A stretch of 39,975 nucleotides of DNA from an uncultured Mycoplasmatales bacterium (GTDB lineage: Bacteria; Bacillota_I; Bacilli_A; Mycoplasmatales; Mycoplasmoidaceae): contig CASPLF010000004.1 of the NCBI GenBank assembly GCA_949422915.1, positions 1 to 39,975 of the forward strand. The letters run 5' to 3'. The position numbers were made by a program, and so were the translations under genes. This document shows positions 21,998-30,893 of the stretch, piece after piece (positions within the stretch are counted from its first letter, which is position 1; each line of letters begins with the position of its first letter). The notes beneath the pieces were generated by a model. The model saw only the letters and a program-made list of their open reading frames with translations. It was not told the origin of the DNA and did not search any database.

Positions 21998-22003
21998 TAT
22001 AAA
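21998..22003 (+). promoter_or_regulatory. -10-like box of the 22013 membrane-protein gene
   Basis: TATAAA lies 9 nt before the ATG at 22013, in the 21-nt gap after pncB. It is one mismatch from consensus and has no clear -35. Confidence 0.35.
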
Positions 22004-22012
22004 TAAATTACT

Positions 22013-22930
22013 ATGGAAGAGTTTGTTACAAAATATATCAACATCGATCGCTCAAATGAAACTGCAGCGTCAAGTTTTAATGATCAACCAAGAATGAATT
22101 CAGTAAAGATTCATTTAAACACTCAAAATACTAGCTATGATGCAATCAATAGCCAAATTTTAACTACAAAAAAACAAAAGGAAGAAAATCCTTACAAAAT
22201 TTATTTCCCAACATTTTACAAGAAGGAATTAAGAAATAGCTATGCTACTTTAATTGCTTGAATTATAATCTTGACATTAGCAACTGCTGGTTGCTGCTGA
22301 ATGATTACAAACATTGTAACTTCTCCTATTGTAAATAACTGAACTATCTTAGCGCTTGTTCCATTGTATGGATTAGCTGTTGGATTGTTTATCTTCTATT
22401 TAATTAAGTATCTTAACTTTAAATCTGAGTCAAAAACAATTAATTTCAAGGATGAGAAAGTCATTTCTATTAATGTATCAAAACTTTACAAATCTTTAAA
22501 AGTAGGATACATTAATATCAATTGAATGTCTTTATTGTCTTACACAATTTCATTGATCACATTATTTGTAACATGCATTATATGTTACATTGAATATCCA
22601 ACATATTTTGGAGATGTAATCACTCCAATTACTCTTCATAATAACTATGCTTTTGCTGTAATATTTTGAGGATGTGTAGCAGTTGTTATTGGCACATTTA
22701 TCATGCAAGTTTGCATGTTATTAGGTAACTATATAAGATATACAAGAATTGAAAATTTCTATAACTTTGTTATTATTAATGAAGAAGAAATTACAAATCT
22801 TAAAAAGAAAACAAATAGAAGAGATGCATTAATTTATTTTGCTATTTCTTTCACTCTAATTTTAATCGTTTGATTAATTGTTAAATTGTTTAAAAGAAAC
22901 AAGAAAACCAAAGTAGTAGTTAACGCTTAA
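22013..22930 (+). CDS. membrane protein of unknown function (possibly MSC_0882-like)
   Basis: A 305-residue protein; the ORF track shows only its hydrophilic first 82 residues because the membrane part contains TGA(Trp) codons. The N-terminal ~75 residues are polar and end in NPYKIYFPTFYKKELRN. Four to five hydrophobic segments follow at about residues 80-105, 112-135, 170-195, 212-240 and 270-288. A KLYKSLKVGYIN loop lies between helices 2 and 3, and the tail is basic (KLFKRNKKTK). The general build (polar N-terminus, about four helices, basic tail) recalls the mycoplasma MSC_0882 membrane-protein family, but I could not verify this. No enzymatic motif is visible. Confidence 0.75.
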
Positions 22931-22959
22931 TTACTTGCTTAGTAACCATTTTTTAATAA

Positions 22960-22965
22960 TATAAT
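22960..22965 (+). promoter_or_regulatory. -10 box of pepD
   Basis: TATAAT whose last base overlaps the first in-frame ATG at 22964. This makes the upstream ATG an unlikely start and supports translation from 22985, 19 nt after the -10. Confidence 0.55.
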
Positions 22966-22984
22966 GTATTTATATAAATACATT

Positions 22985-24457
22985 ATGAATAATATTGAAA
23001 AACAAAATCTTAATTTAGCTTCTAAATTAGAACCAAAGTCAGTCTTTACTTACTTTGCCCATCTATGTAATATTCCTCATCCATCTGGTAATAACAAACA
23101 GATTTCTGATTATTTAGTTTCTGTATTAAAACCAGTTGCTGAAACTATTACTGTATATTCAAACCACACAGTATTAGCTAGAATAAAAGCTACTAAAGGT
23201 TGTGAAAAGAGAACTAGTGTTTGTTTACAAGCGCACTGTGATATGGTGCCAGCTAAAGGTTATTCTTCAAAGCATAACTTTGAAAAAGATCCTATCCAAA
23301 TAGTTCAAAAGAAGGGTTTTTTATATGCTAATGATACTACATTAGGAGCAGATAACGGTATTGGTGTTGCATATGCATTAGCAATTGCTACAGACAAGAA
23401 AATTAAACATGGTCCATTAGAAATACTAATTACTACTAATGAAGAAACTAATATGCAAGGAGCGAAAGATTTCCCAGCAAGAACATTAAAATCTAAGTAT
23501 CTAATTAACTTAGACAATGAAGAAACAGACACTTGTTGTTTAGGATGTAATGGTGGTACACAAATTGAATTTACTACCAAGTTTACTAGAAAAGCAGATA
23601 AGAATTTGAATTCTTATCTAACAATTAGTTTAGAGCACGGTGCTGGCGGACATTCTGGAAACCAAATTAGATGAAAGATCATTAATGCTATTAAGATGAT
23701 GTTTTCATTATTTAAATTTGTTCAAGAAAAAACAAACATTGCTTTAGTTGATATTAATGCTGGACATGTTTCAAATGCAATTTCTAGTGAATGTGTTGCA
23801 ACTATTGCACTAAATAAAAAAGATGTTAAGATTGCAACAAAAATTTTAAATGACATGTTTGCATTAATTAAAAAAGAATTTTTCCAAAGAGAAGCAAATA
23901 TGATTATGACTATTAAGTCAGCAAAACCAAAATATTTACCAATATCATTAAAAGATTCTAATAGCATTATTGATGCTATTAACTGTTCGTTTAATGGAGT
24001 TTACTCTTTAGATGAAAATTACAAAATAGCTAATGGTTCAAGTAATTTAGGTATCATTGAAACACAACAAGGATTTATACGTAGTACTTATTTGTTAAGA
24101 AGTGCTTTTGAAGTATGTAAAAGAAGAATTAGAAGTCAGTTAATTTCTGCTTTTTATGGAACAAAAACAACTCACAAAATTACTGATGATTATCCAGAAT
24201 GAACACCAGTAATTGGTAATAGTGTTCTTCAAGCAAAATATTCAAAGATCTTTAAAAAGTTTTTCAACAAAAATTTAACTTTCAGTGTAACTGAAGGTGG
24301 CTTAGAAACAGGTGTATTAACTAAAAAACATCCTGGTATGGAAGCGATTTCAATTGGCCCAGACATTGCTGCTTGCCATTCTAATACTGAACATGTAGAT
24401 ATTAAGGGTGTTGGTTTAATTTACAAAGTATTGTTAGAAACTCTTAAAAATATATAA
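22985..24457 (+). CDS. pepD: M20-family aminoacyl-histidine dipeptidase
   Basis: A 490-residue zinc dipeptidase (Xaa-His / beta-alanyl-histidine type) that would supply amino acids to an auxotroph. Metal and catalytic motifs are in order: VCLQAHCDMVPA (His ligand, catalytic Asp), LGADNGIGVAYALA (bridging Asp), TTNEETNMQGA (catalytic Glu, ligand Glu), LINLDNEETDTCCLGCNGG (ligand Asp region), HGAGGHSGNQIRWKIINA (lid domain), and a C-terminal SIGPDIAACHSNTEH with the last His ligand. The C-terminal half also holds TEGGLETGVLTKKHPG. The start at 22985 (MNNIEKQN) is preferred to 22964 because a TATAAT overlaps the upstream ATG. Two TGA(Trp) codons break it in the ORF track. Confidence 0.92.
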
Positions 24458-24483
24458 AATTAATATATAGATACTAAATAAAT

Positions 24484-25053
24484 ATGGCAGAGATATATCA
24501 TGCAAAAGATTTAAGAAGTGGTAACACTTTCTTAAGAAACGGAAATATTTACATGGTTTTAGAAAACTCATTTAACAAAACTGCAATGCGTGAAGGTATT
24601 GTTAAATGTAAATGTAAAAATTTGAGAACAGGTTCAATTACTGTTGAAGTTTTAACAGGTGAAAAATTAGAAAAAGCTAATGTTGAAACAACTAAAATGA
24701 CATTTTCATATGATGATGGAAATAATTTTGTTTTTATGGACAATGAGACATATGAAACAATCGAAATTCCTAAATCAAAAATGGAATGAGAAAAAAATTT
24801 CTTAAATGAAAACACTGAAGTTCGTGTTCAAAAATATGGCGAAGAAATCTTGGGTGTTCAACTACCAGACCAAGTAGTTTGCGAAGTTGCTGATGCTGAA
24901 GAAGCAGTTCAAGGTAACACTGTTCAATCTGTTCAAAAGAAAGCTTGAATTTCATCAGGATATGAAATCCAAGTTCCTCAATTTATTAAAAAAGGTGATA
25001 AAGTAATCATCAACACCTTAACAGGTGAATACTCTGGTAGAGAAAATAAATAA
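24484..25053 (+). CDS. efp: elongation factor P
   Basis: A 189-residue tRNA-shaped factor that relieves ribosome stalling at polyproline. The KOW-like N-domain begins [29 protein letters not shown] and continues [18 protein letters not shown]. The OB domains follow through TGA(Trp) codons: [16 protein letters not shown] and a C-terminal [26 protein letters not shown], the usual EF-P ending. At the tip of domain I, where many bacteria have a PGKG or similar loop with a modified Lys/Arg, this protein reads [12 protein letters not shown], so the recognised residue is not obvious. Its stop overlaps the next gene's start (TAATG), tying it to the Asp23-like gene and nusB. Confidence 0.94.
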
Positions 25054-25337
25054 TGACTTGTAAATTTGAAAACAAACACGGGACTATTACAATTCCTAAA
25101 AAAGTAATTGAAAACACTATCACAAATATTGTTAGTTCTTTAAGTTTATATCCAGTAAAAGAAGTTAAATTTACTGAGGATACAAAAGATGTTTTAACAT
25201 TTTATGTAATGTTAAAAAACGATGGTTCATTAACAAACTATATTAACTATATTTCTTTATTGCAAAAAAGTCTTAAAAAAGCAATTTGTTCTTCTTTAAA
25301 TATTACAAACTTTTTCTCAATAATTATTTTTGAATAA
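25053..25337 (+). CDS. Asp23/Gls24 (YqhY)-like small protein
   Basis: A 94-residue protein between efp and nusB. Its sequence starts CKFENKHGTITIPKKVIENTITNIV and ends in a hydrophobic strand (NFFSIIIFE). The pattern of an initial G-x-I-x-I-x-x-x-V-I segment followed by a helix resembles short Asp23/Gls24 (DUF322) proteins. In Firmicutes the Asp23-type gene yqhY precedes nusB in the efp-to-nusB region, so position supports the call. Function is unknown; YqhY-type proteins have been linked to lipid synthesis control, but no accBC genes are present here. The ATG overlaps the efp stop by 1 nt, and nusB begins 1 nt after its stop. Confidence 0.65.
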   Translation: MTCKFENKHGTITIPKKVIENTITNIVSSLSLYPVKEVKFTEDTKDVLTFYVMLKNDGSLTNYINYISLLQKSLKKAICSSLNITNFFSIIIFE

Positions 25338-25338
25338 T

Positions 25339-25725
25339 ATGTCTAAAAATCAGTGAGAAAAAAGAGTAGAAGTATTTCATTATGTTTATTCAACATTAAT
25401 GTCAGATGTTAAGGATAAAGATATTATTAAAAATGCCTTTGAACAATTTACATTTTCTGCTGATCAAATGAAGATTATTGAATATTACGCTAATAATAAA
25501 CAAGAAATTATTAATTTAATTTCAACTAGATTACAAAACAACTGGACTTGAGAACGTATTTCTGCAGTAACTCAAGCAATATTATTAACTTCTTACAGTG
25601 AATCACAAGCATTAACTATTGATAAAAAAATAGTGATTGATCAAGCATTAATAACAGCTGACAAGTATTGTGAACCAAATGAAAAAAAGTTCATAAATGC
25701 TATTTTAGATAAGATAATTAAATAA
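25339..25725 (+). CDS. nusB: transcription antitermination factor NusB
   Basis: A 128-residue all-helical protein that joins NusE (S10) on boxA RNA for rRNA antitermination. It is missing from the ORF track because of TGA(Trp) codons. It begins SKNQWEKRVEVFHYVYSTLM and contains QNNWTWERISAVTQAILLTSYSE (the helix usually W-x-x-x-R-L-x-x-x-x-x-A-I-L-L-x-A). It ends with IDKKIVIDQALITADKYCEPNEKKFINAILDKI, matching the conserved I-I-x-E-A-V-x-x-A-K-x-Y-s-x-x-k-s-x-x-F-I-N-G-I-L-d ending. One Trp is TGG and the next TGA within three codons, so both are used. Tight spacing with neighbours on both sides suggests one transcript from efp to mtaB. Confidence 0.93.
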
Positions 25726-25727
25726 AT

Positions 25728-26339
25728 ATGTCTGATTTAACAAAGAAAGTAAAAACTGATAAAAAACAAACAGAAATAGAAAATAATGAAAATGAGGATT
25801 CATTTTTATTAAATTGAACTTGGTATGTTTTATTAGGTTTTTGTTTCTTGTTGTTACTTGGATTTGCTTTAACATGAATCATGAGTAGTAAAGAGATTAC
25901 TACAATATCAAATTACTACATTCCTAGTCTTATTTGTAGTTTGATAGCCATAGTATTATTAGGGTTATTTTTTTATTACGATACTAAAGACTTTAATTTA
26001 ATTAAATTTCATGTTCCAAGAAAACTATTTAAATTTTACTATAGTAGTTTAATTGTGTTCATGGTTGGAATTCTATTTGCTATTGTTTATTTATTCTGTT
26101 ATCCAAGTAGCATTTCTACGATAAGCAACACTACATTCTATGTAATAGGATTAGTGATTTTGTGTTTAATCACTTTAGTAGGTATTGGTTTATACCGTTA
26201 TGCAAGATACAAAATTGATCTTGCAATCTATTTAAGAAAACATGGTAAAACTGTTAGTGAAGCAAAAGTAAGTGAAACTAACAATTCTTCATCAAGTGAA
26301 AAAGCCTCTTCTGGATTAACAGATGCAGCTAAAAAATAA
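25728..26339 (+). CDS. membrane protein of unknown function
   Basis: A 203-residue protein that starts 2 nt after nusB; the ORF track begins at an internal Met after two TGA(Trp) codons. The first ~28 residues are Lys/Glu/Asn-rich. Four hydrophobic segments then appear at about residues 29-52, 62-85, 104-127 and 134-158. The tail (residues ~165-203) is Lys/Ser/Glu-rich with a serine cluster (NNSSSSEKASS). I do not recognise a family. Its last 17 nt overlap the mtaB start, so the two are translationally coupled, but no link in function is visible. Confidence 0.72.
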
Positions 26340-27615
26340 AAAGTTTATTACTATTAATTTAGGATGCAGAGCTAATGCATATGAAACTAATTGTATTAGT
26401 TCAGATTTTATTGCTTGTGGTGCAATCAAGATTAATAGTATAAAAGATGCTGATATTTGCTTAATTAATACTTGTAGTGTCACTAATAAAGCTGATAGTA
26501 AATCTAAATATTTTATCAATAAAGTATTGAGAGAAAATAAAAATATATTATTGGTGGTGATGGGATGCTTTAGTCAAACAAATCCTGATTATTTTAAAGA
26601 TTTTAAGAATGCTATTATCATTGGTAACAAATATAAGAATAAAGTTGTAGATTTAATAAAAGAATATAAAAAGAAATCTATTATTAAAGTTGAAAACTTT
26701 AGCAACATTACTAAATTTGAAAAATTTAACAATATTAGTTTTATAGATAACACACGTCCGTTTTTAAAAATTCAAGATGGTTGCAATTATATGTGTAGTT
26801 ATTGCATAATTCCATTTAGCAGGGGTAGACAACGCTCTTTAGATCATAAAATTATCTTAGATGAAATCAAAGAGCTTTCTAAATCTCATAAAGAAATAGT
26901 ATTAACAGGGATTAACACAGCAGGTTATTTAGATGATTCTAAAGTAGATTTTTTTAATTTATTAAAAAAAATTAGTGAAATCAAAGGAGATTTTAGAATT
27001 AGAATTTCATCTATTGAGCCTTTTCAAATAAATCATCAGATTATTGATTTAATTGCTAATAATCCAAGATTTTGTCAGCATATTCATTTATGTTTACAAT
27101 CAGGAAGCAACCAAGTTTTACATTCTATGAATAGAAAATATTCAACTGATGAATTTTATTCATTAGTCAAATATATTAGAAGTAAAAATAAAAATATATC
27201 AATTACTACAGATTACATTGTTGGATTTAACAATGAAACTGATGAATATTTTAATGAATCATTAAAATTTTTAAATAAAGCAAAGTTTGCTAATATGCAT
27301 ATCTTTCCTTACTCTCCTCGTAGGTATACAGCCGCTAATAGGATTGAAAATCCTGTTAATGAATCAGTAAAGACAAATCGTTTTAAAATTGTCAATGAAA
27401 TTAATAACAAATACACTAATGAATATTTAAAACAATTTATTAACAAATCTGTTAATGTTTTATTTGAAAAACCAAAACAAAAAAATGTTCAAACAGGACA
27501 TTCTGAATATTTTTTCAAAGTTAATGTAAATACTTGCAAGCCTTTACACAACCAAATTCTAAAAATTAAAATAAGACAAGTCGTTAATAATAATGTGTTT
27601 GGCATTATTAAATAA
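26323..27615 (+). CDS. mtaB: threonylcarbamoyladenosine tRNA methylthiotransferase
   Basis: A 430-residue radical-SAM methylthiotransferase that adds a methylthio group to t6A37 of tRNAs. The N-terminal domain holds three cluster-binding Cys at about residues 15 (NLGCRANAYETN), 51 (NTCSVTNKAD) and 82 (VMGCFSQ). The radical-SAM motif CNYMCSYC is at 154-161, followed by IPFSRGRQRS, and KEIVLTGINTAGY fits the family. The C-terminal part has HIHLCLQSGSNQVLHSMNRKY, TDYIVGFNNET and FPYSPRRYTAA, and ends in a TRAM-like segment. The MtaB subfamily (rather than MiaB) is inferred from the LGCRANAYET start and the SRGR segment. It overlaps the upstream membrane-protein gene by 17 nt and contains no TGA codon. 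Confidence 0.88.
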   Translation: MQLKNKKFITINLGCRANAYETNCISSDFIACGAIKINSIKDADICLINTCSVTNKADSKSKYFINKVLRENKNILLVVMGCFSQTNPDYFKDFKNAIIIGNKYKNKVVDLIKEYKKKSIIKVENFSNITKFEKFNNISFIDNTRPFLKIQDGCNYMCSYCIIPFSRGRQRSLDHKIILDEIKELSKSHKEIVLTGINTAGYLDDSKVDFFNLLKKISEIKGDFRIRISSIEPFQINHQIIDLIANNPRFCQHIHLCLQSGSNQVLHSMNRKYSTDEFYSLVKYIRSKNKNISITTDYIVGFNNETDEYFNESLKFLNKAKFANMHIFPYSPRRYTAANRIENPVNESVKTNRFKIVNEINNKYTNEYLKQFINKSVNVLFEKPKQKNVQTGHSEYFFKVNVNTCKPLHNQILKIKIRQVVNNNVFGIIK

Positions 27616-27617
27616 TT

Positions 27618-27623
27618 TATAAT
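27618..27623 (+). promoter_or_regulatory. -10 box of pyk
   Basis: TATAAT in the 25-nt gap between mtaB and pyk, 17 nt before the pyk ATG. Confidence 0.5.
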
Positions 27624-27640
27624 ATGTGTATTAAAACACT

Positions 27641-29140
27641 ATGATAAGTTATTACAAAAGAACTAAAATAATTGCTACTTTAGGTCCAGCAATTACTCAA
27701 AAATTATGGGATCTTGATATGCTAAACAATCCTAAAAATGCTAAGAGCAGAGAATTAGCATATCAAACAATGGAAGACATCATTAAATCTGGTGTTAACT
27801 GCGTTAGACTTAATTTTTCTCATGGTTCTCATGAAGAACAAATTATGAGAATTAAAATTGCTAGAGAAGTTGCTAAGAAATTAAAAAGAAACATCTCTAT
27901 CATGTTAGATACAAAAGGCCCTGAAATTCGTTTAGGAAAATTTGAATCTGACTTTGTTACAATTCAACAAGATGACAAATTGATTATCCATACTACAAAA
28001 GAAATAGTAGGAAATAACAAAGAATTTTACGTTACCGATTCTACTGGTAGATATAACATGGCAAATGATGTTAAGGTAGGCGGATTAATCCTAATTAATG
28101 ATGGTAAGTTCCAAGTTAGAGTAAATAAAGTAAATAAGAAAGATGGTCTTATTTACTGTACCGCTTTAAATAAAGCAGATATTTCTGAAAAGAAGAGAAT
28201 TAACTTACCTAATGCTACTTACTCTATGCCTTTTATGTCTGAAAAGGATAAAAAAGACGTTCAATTTGCTTGCGATCATAATTTAGACTATATTGCTGCA
28301 AGTTTTGCTAATTCTAAAGAAAATGTAGAAGAAATTAGAGCAATTTTAAAGAAAAACAAGAACACTCATATTCAAATTATTTCTAAAATTGAAACTACAC
28401 ATGCTATCAATAATATTGACCAGATTATTGATGCATCTGATGGTATCATGGTAGCTCGTGGAGATTTAGGATTAGAAATTCCTTACTATGATGTTCCTTA
28501 TTGAGAAAAATACATGATTAGAAAATGTCGTTATGTAGGCAAACCAGTAATTGTAGCTACTCAAATGCTAGACTCATTAGAAAGAAACATTCAACCAACA
28601 CGTGCTGAAGTTACTGATGTATTCTTTGCAGTAGAACGTGGTGCTGACTCTACAATGTTATCTGGTGAATCTGCACAAGGTTTATTCCCGGTTCGTGCTG
28701 TAAGCACTATGGCTGAAATTGATGTTAAATCAGAATTATTATTTGACTACAACCGTGCATTTACATTCTATTTTCCTAAAGCTAAGCTTCCTGCAAAAGC
28801 AAAAACTGTTGCTAAAGCAATTGCTAAAAAACTATTACCTTATGGTTCAGATGTAGCTCCTAGCTTCCCATATGAATTTGTAACATTATTTACAAATGAT
28901 ATTAACACTATTAAAGCTATATCTAACATCAGACCTGCAGCTACAATAGTTGTAATAACTGATCGTAAAGAATTATTAACAGCATTTGGTATTAGCTATG
29001 CTATTCAAACATACTATGTTAATGACTTAGCAAAAGCTAAAAAAGAATACAATAAAGTATCTAAAGCTGCTGTGAAAACATTTAAATCTAAACCCGGTAA
29101 GACTATTGCTTACATAGATGGATTTAAAGCAGTTAAATAG
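27641..29140 (+). CDS. pyk: pyruvate kinase
   Basis: A 499-residue glycolytic enzyme that makes pyruvate and ATP from phosphoenolpyruvate. The A domain begins RTKIIATLGPAI and includes CVRLNFSHGSHEEQ and LDTKGPEIRLGKF. The B domain (about residues 85-190) follows. IQIISKIETTHAINNID and GIMVARGDLGLEIP hold the catalytic Lys and the metal-binding Glu/Asp. VIVATQMLDSLERNIQPTRAEVTD (usual M-L-x-S-M) and TMLSGESAQGLFP complete the signature. The C-terminal domain is present and regular. There is an insertion near residues 20-45 (QKLWDLDMLNNPKNAKSREL) relative to standard enzymes, where the strand-helix connection is longer. One TGA(Trp) splits the ORF. A strong intrinsic terminator follows. Confidence 0.96.
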
Positions 29141-29165
29141 ATAAATATATTTATTCTTATTTATT

Positions 29166-29196
29166 AATGTACTCATTATGAGTACATTTTATTTTT
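29166..29196 (+). terminator. intrinsic terminator of pyk
   Basis: A perfect 11-bp inverted repeat, AATGTACTCAT-T-ATGAGTACATT, is followed by TTTATTTTTATT. The palindrome is nearly continuous, so the working hairpin likely has a 9-bp stem with a 5-nt loop. The T-run leads straight into the TTATTG-polyA element of lipoprotein 1. Confidence 0.85.
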
Positions 29197-29239
29197 ATTG
29201 CAAAAAAAAAAAAAAAAAGACAACCACAATGAGTAGAAT
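29195..29239 (+). promoter_or_regulatory. poly-A (17 A) promoter region of lipoprotein 1
   Basis: TTATTG (29195-29200), then C and seventeen uninterrupted A (29202-29218), then a 15-nt segment and TAGAAT (29234-29239), 8 nt before the ATG. A -35 / A-tract / -10 layout is inferred; the present spacing of 33 nt is too long for a standard promoter, so the gene may be off in this version, or the true -10 or -35 may differ. A homopolymer this long should slip readily during replication. Confidence 0.55.
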
Positions 29240-29247
29240 ATAAGAAT

Positions 29248-30699
29248 ATGAATAAAAAACTAATTAAAACTATTTCAAGTATCGTTTGTGGACTTGGCAT
29301 TCTAACATCAATTCCTTTTGTTACTAGCTGTAATAGTCAAAAAAAACAAGGGTTAACAGTTATGTATGATAATTCATTGACTGGTAACTTTTATCAATTA
29401 TCATTTGAGGCCGGAAATACAGCTGATGATAAAGCGGTTGGTCGATATACTCATTTATTTTCTGTAAAAGATAACCAACAAAACCCAATTAAGATTAAAA
29501 ATCTTAAATGGATCTTTTTTGATGCTTCTACAGGTAAAAAAATAAATTGATTATCAATGGAAAATGACTCTAGTGATGAATATTCAGGAAGGCTAGTTTG
29601 TAACGCTTCTGATTTACCTGTAACAATGGATAAAAAAACAAGACGTCAAATTCGTATAGAAGTACAAAACTCTTCTTATTATGGTAGACTTAATAATCCT
29701 TTAAGTTTCTCATTTACTCAACCAGAACCTGCATCAATTCTTGTTACTACAGATTTAACAAAAGTAGAAATTGATCCATTTTCACAAGGACAATACGATG
29801 GAGCATTAATTAATGCAGCAGTGTCGCCTTGACAAGCAAATCAATCAGTTAATTGAACTATAAGATCTGATGCTGCACCTGCTCCTGGTTGATTACATAT
29901 CAAACCATTTGATAATGCTTATGAACTATCATGAGATGTCGCTCGAACAGCAGATGGCACTCAAACAGCAAAAATCTCTGGTGAATACAATTATAAAATA
30001 ACAGCGACAACGACGGCTACATCAGGCAACATAGTTTCGAATGAGGTTAATTTTTCATTAAAAGTTAAAAATGGTACCATAATTCCTGAAACCTATTTAA
30101 ATGTTGATGACACTGATTGTTATGGAGTTAGAGAAGATTTAACTGATGTACAAATTAATAACCTTAAACAAGATGGATATACCGAAATCGAGGTTCCCGA
30201 TTTTGTTACAGATTTGCAATATGGTGCATTCTCATCTGCTAACAATCCATCATTTTTAACACAAAAATGGAATTTTGTTAAAAAATTATCATTTGAAACT
30301 AATTCTAAATTAACTACAATTGGTCAATTTGCTTTATGTGGCCACCAAAACGGTGATTCACAACCGTTTAATGATTATGATTTTTCAAATTGTCAAAAAT
30401 TGACAACTATTAACAATTCTTTTCATGACAATGTAATTTTTAAACTTTATCTTCCTGCATCGATAAAAAAAATCGATGATGGTGCTTTTGCAAGAACAAA
30501 AATTAATGAAATATGATTTACCGATATTCCAACTTTTTATTCATATTGAACAACACAAGCATTTGCTAATTTAATAGATGATGAAGCAAAACACTATATT
30601 TACTTTATGAATGGTCACCCCGAAGGATATGAAGAATTTATTACCTACTTACATGAAAAATGTGGATTGTCAGATAAATGACAAGCCGCTACTGACTAA
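29248..30699 (+). CDS. surface lipoprotein with a BspA-like (LRR_5) C-terminal part
   Basis: A 483-residue protein with a lipoprotein signal peptide: KKLIKTISSIVCGLGI... then FVTSC with the lipidated Cys at about residue 28. The middle region (~30-290) is beta-rich and extracellular in character, with repeated FSF/KV/TAT-type segments reminiscent of Ig-like surface repeats, but no family is certain. From about residue 300, EIEVPDFVTDLQYGAF, SKLTTIGQFAL, KLTTINNSF and LPASIKKIDDGAFARTKINEI show the I-P-x-x-V-x-x-I-x-x-x-A-F pattern of BspA-like leucine-rich repeats. This part resembles the N-terminal module of the LRR protein at 38866. About eight TGA(Trp) codons are present. It stands alone between the pyk terminator and the infC leader, behind a 17-A tract. 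Confidence 0.85.
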
Positions 30700-30739
30700 A
30701 AAAATAATATTTATATTAAAAATGTGTTAATATTAATAC

Positions 30740-30747
30740 TATATAAA
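30740..30747 (+). promoter_or_regulatory. -10 region of infC-rpmI-rplT
   Basis: TATATAAA gives overlapping TATATA and TATAAA options. A start near 30754 would give a leader of about 140 nt. The upstream -35 (TTAATA-like) is weak. Confidence 0.4.
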
Positions 30748-30753
30748 GAAAGT

Positions 30754-30893
30754 AGTTTACACTCACCTGATATCTGTTAGTAGATTTGGGTTAATAGCTT
30801 TAGATTAATTAATCTAAATATTTGTAGTGCATTTACTTTCAAGTAATGCACTATTTTCTTTATATAAAAGCAATATACAAAAAAAGGAAATAA
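30754..30893 (+). promoter_or_regulatory. infC-rpmI-rplT leader with attenuator hairpins (L20-leader type)
   Basis: The ~140-nt leader holds two strong hairpins. The first is TTTAGATT-AATT-AATCTAAA (30799-30818). The second is TAGTGCATT(T)ACTT-TC-AAGTAATGCACTA (30825-30853), a 13-bp stem with one bulge, followed by TTTTCTTT. The second hairpin is an intrinsic terminator placed 40 nt before infC. In low-GC Gram-positives this operon is controlled by L20 binding to its leader and promoting early termination; the layout here fits that model, but the L20 site itself was not identified. Confidence 0.65.
30825..30861 (+). terminator. leader terminator/attenuator before infC
   Basis: The bulged 13-bp hairpin with a T-rich tail lies upstream of, not behind, a gene, which points to conditional termination. 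It could also partly serve lipoprotein 1, whose stop is 125 nt upstream with no terminator of its own. Confidence 0.7.
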
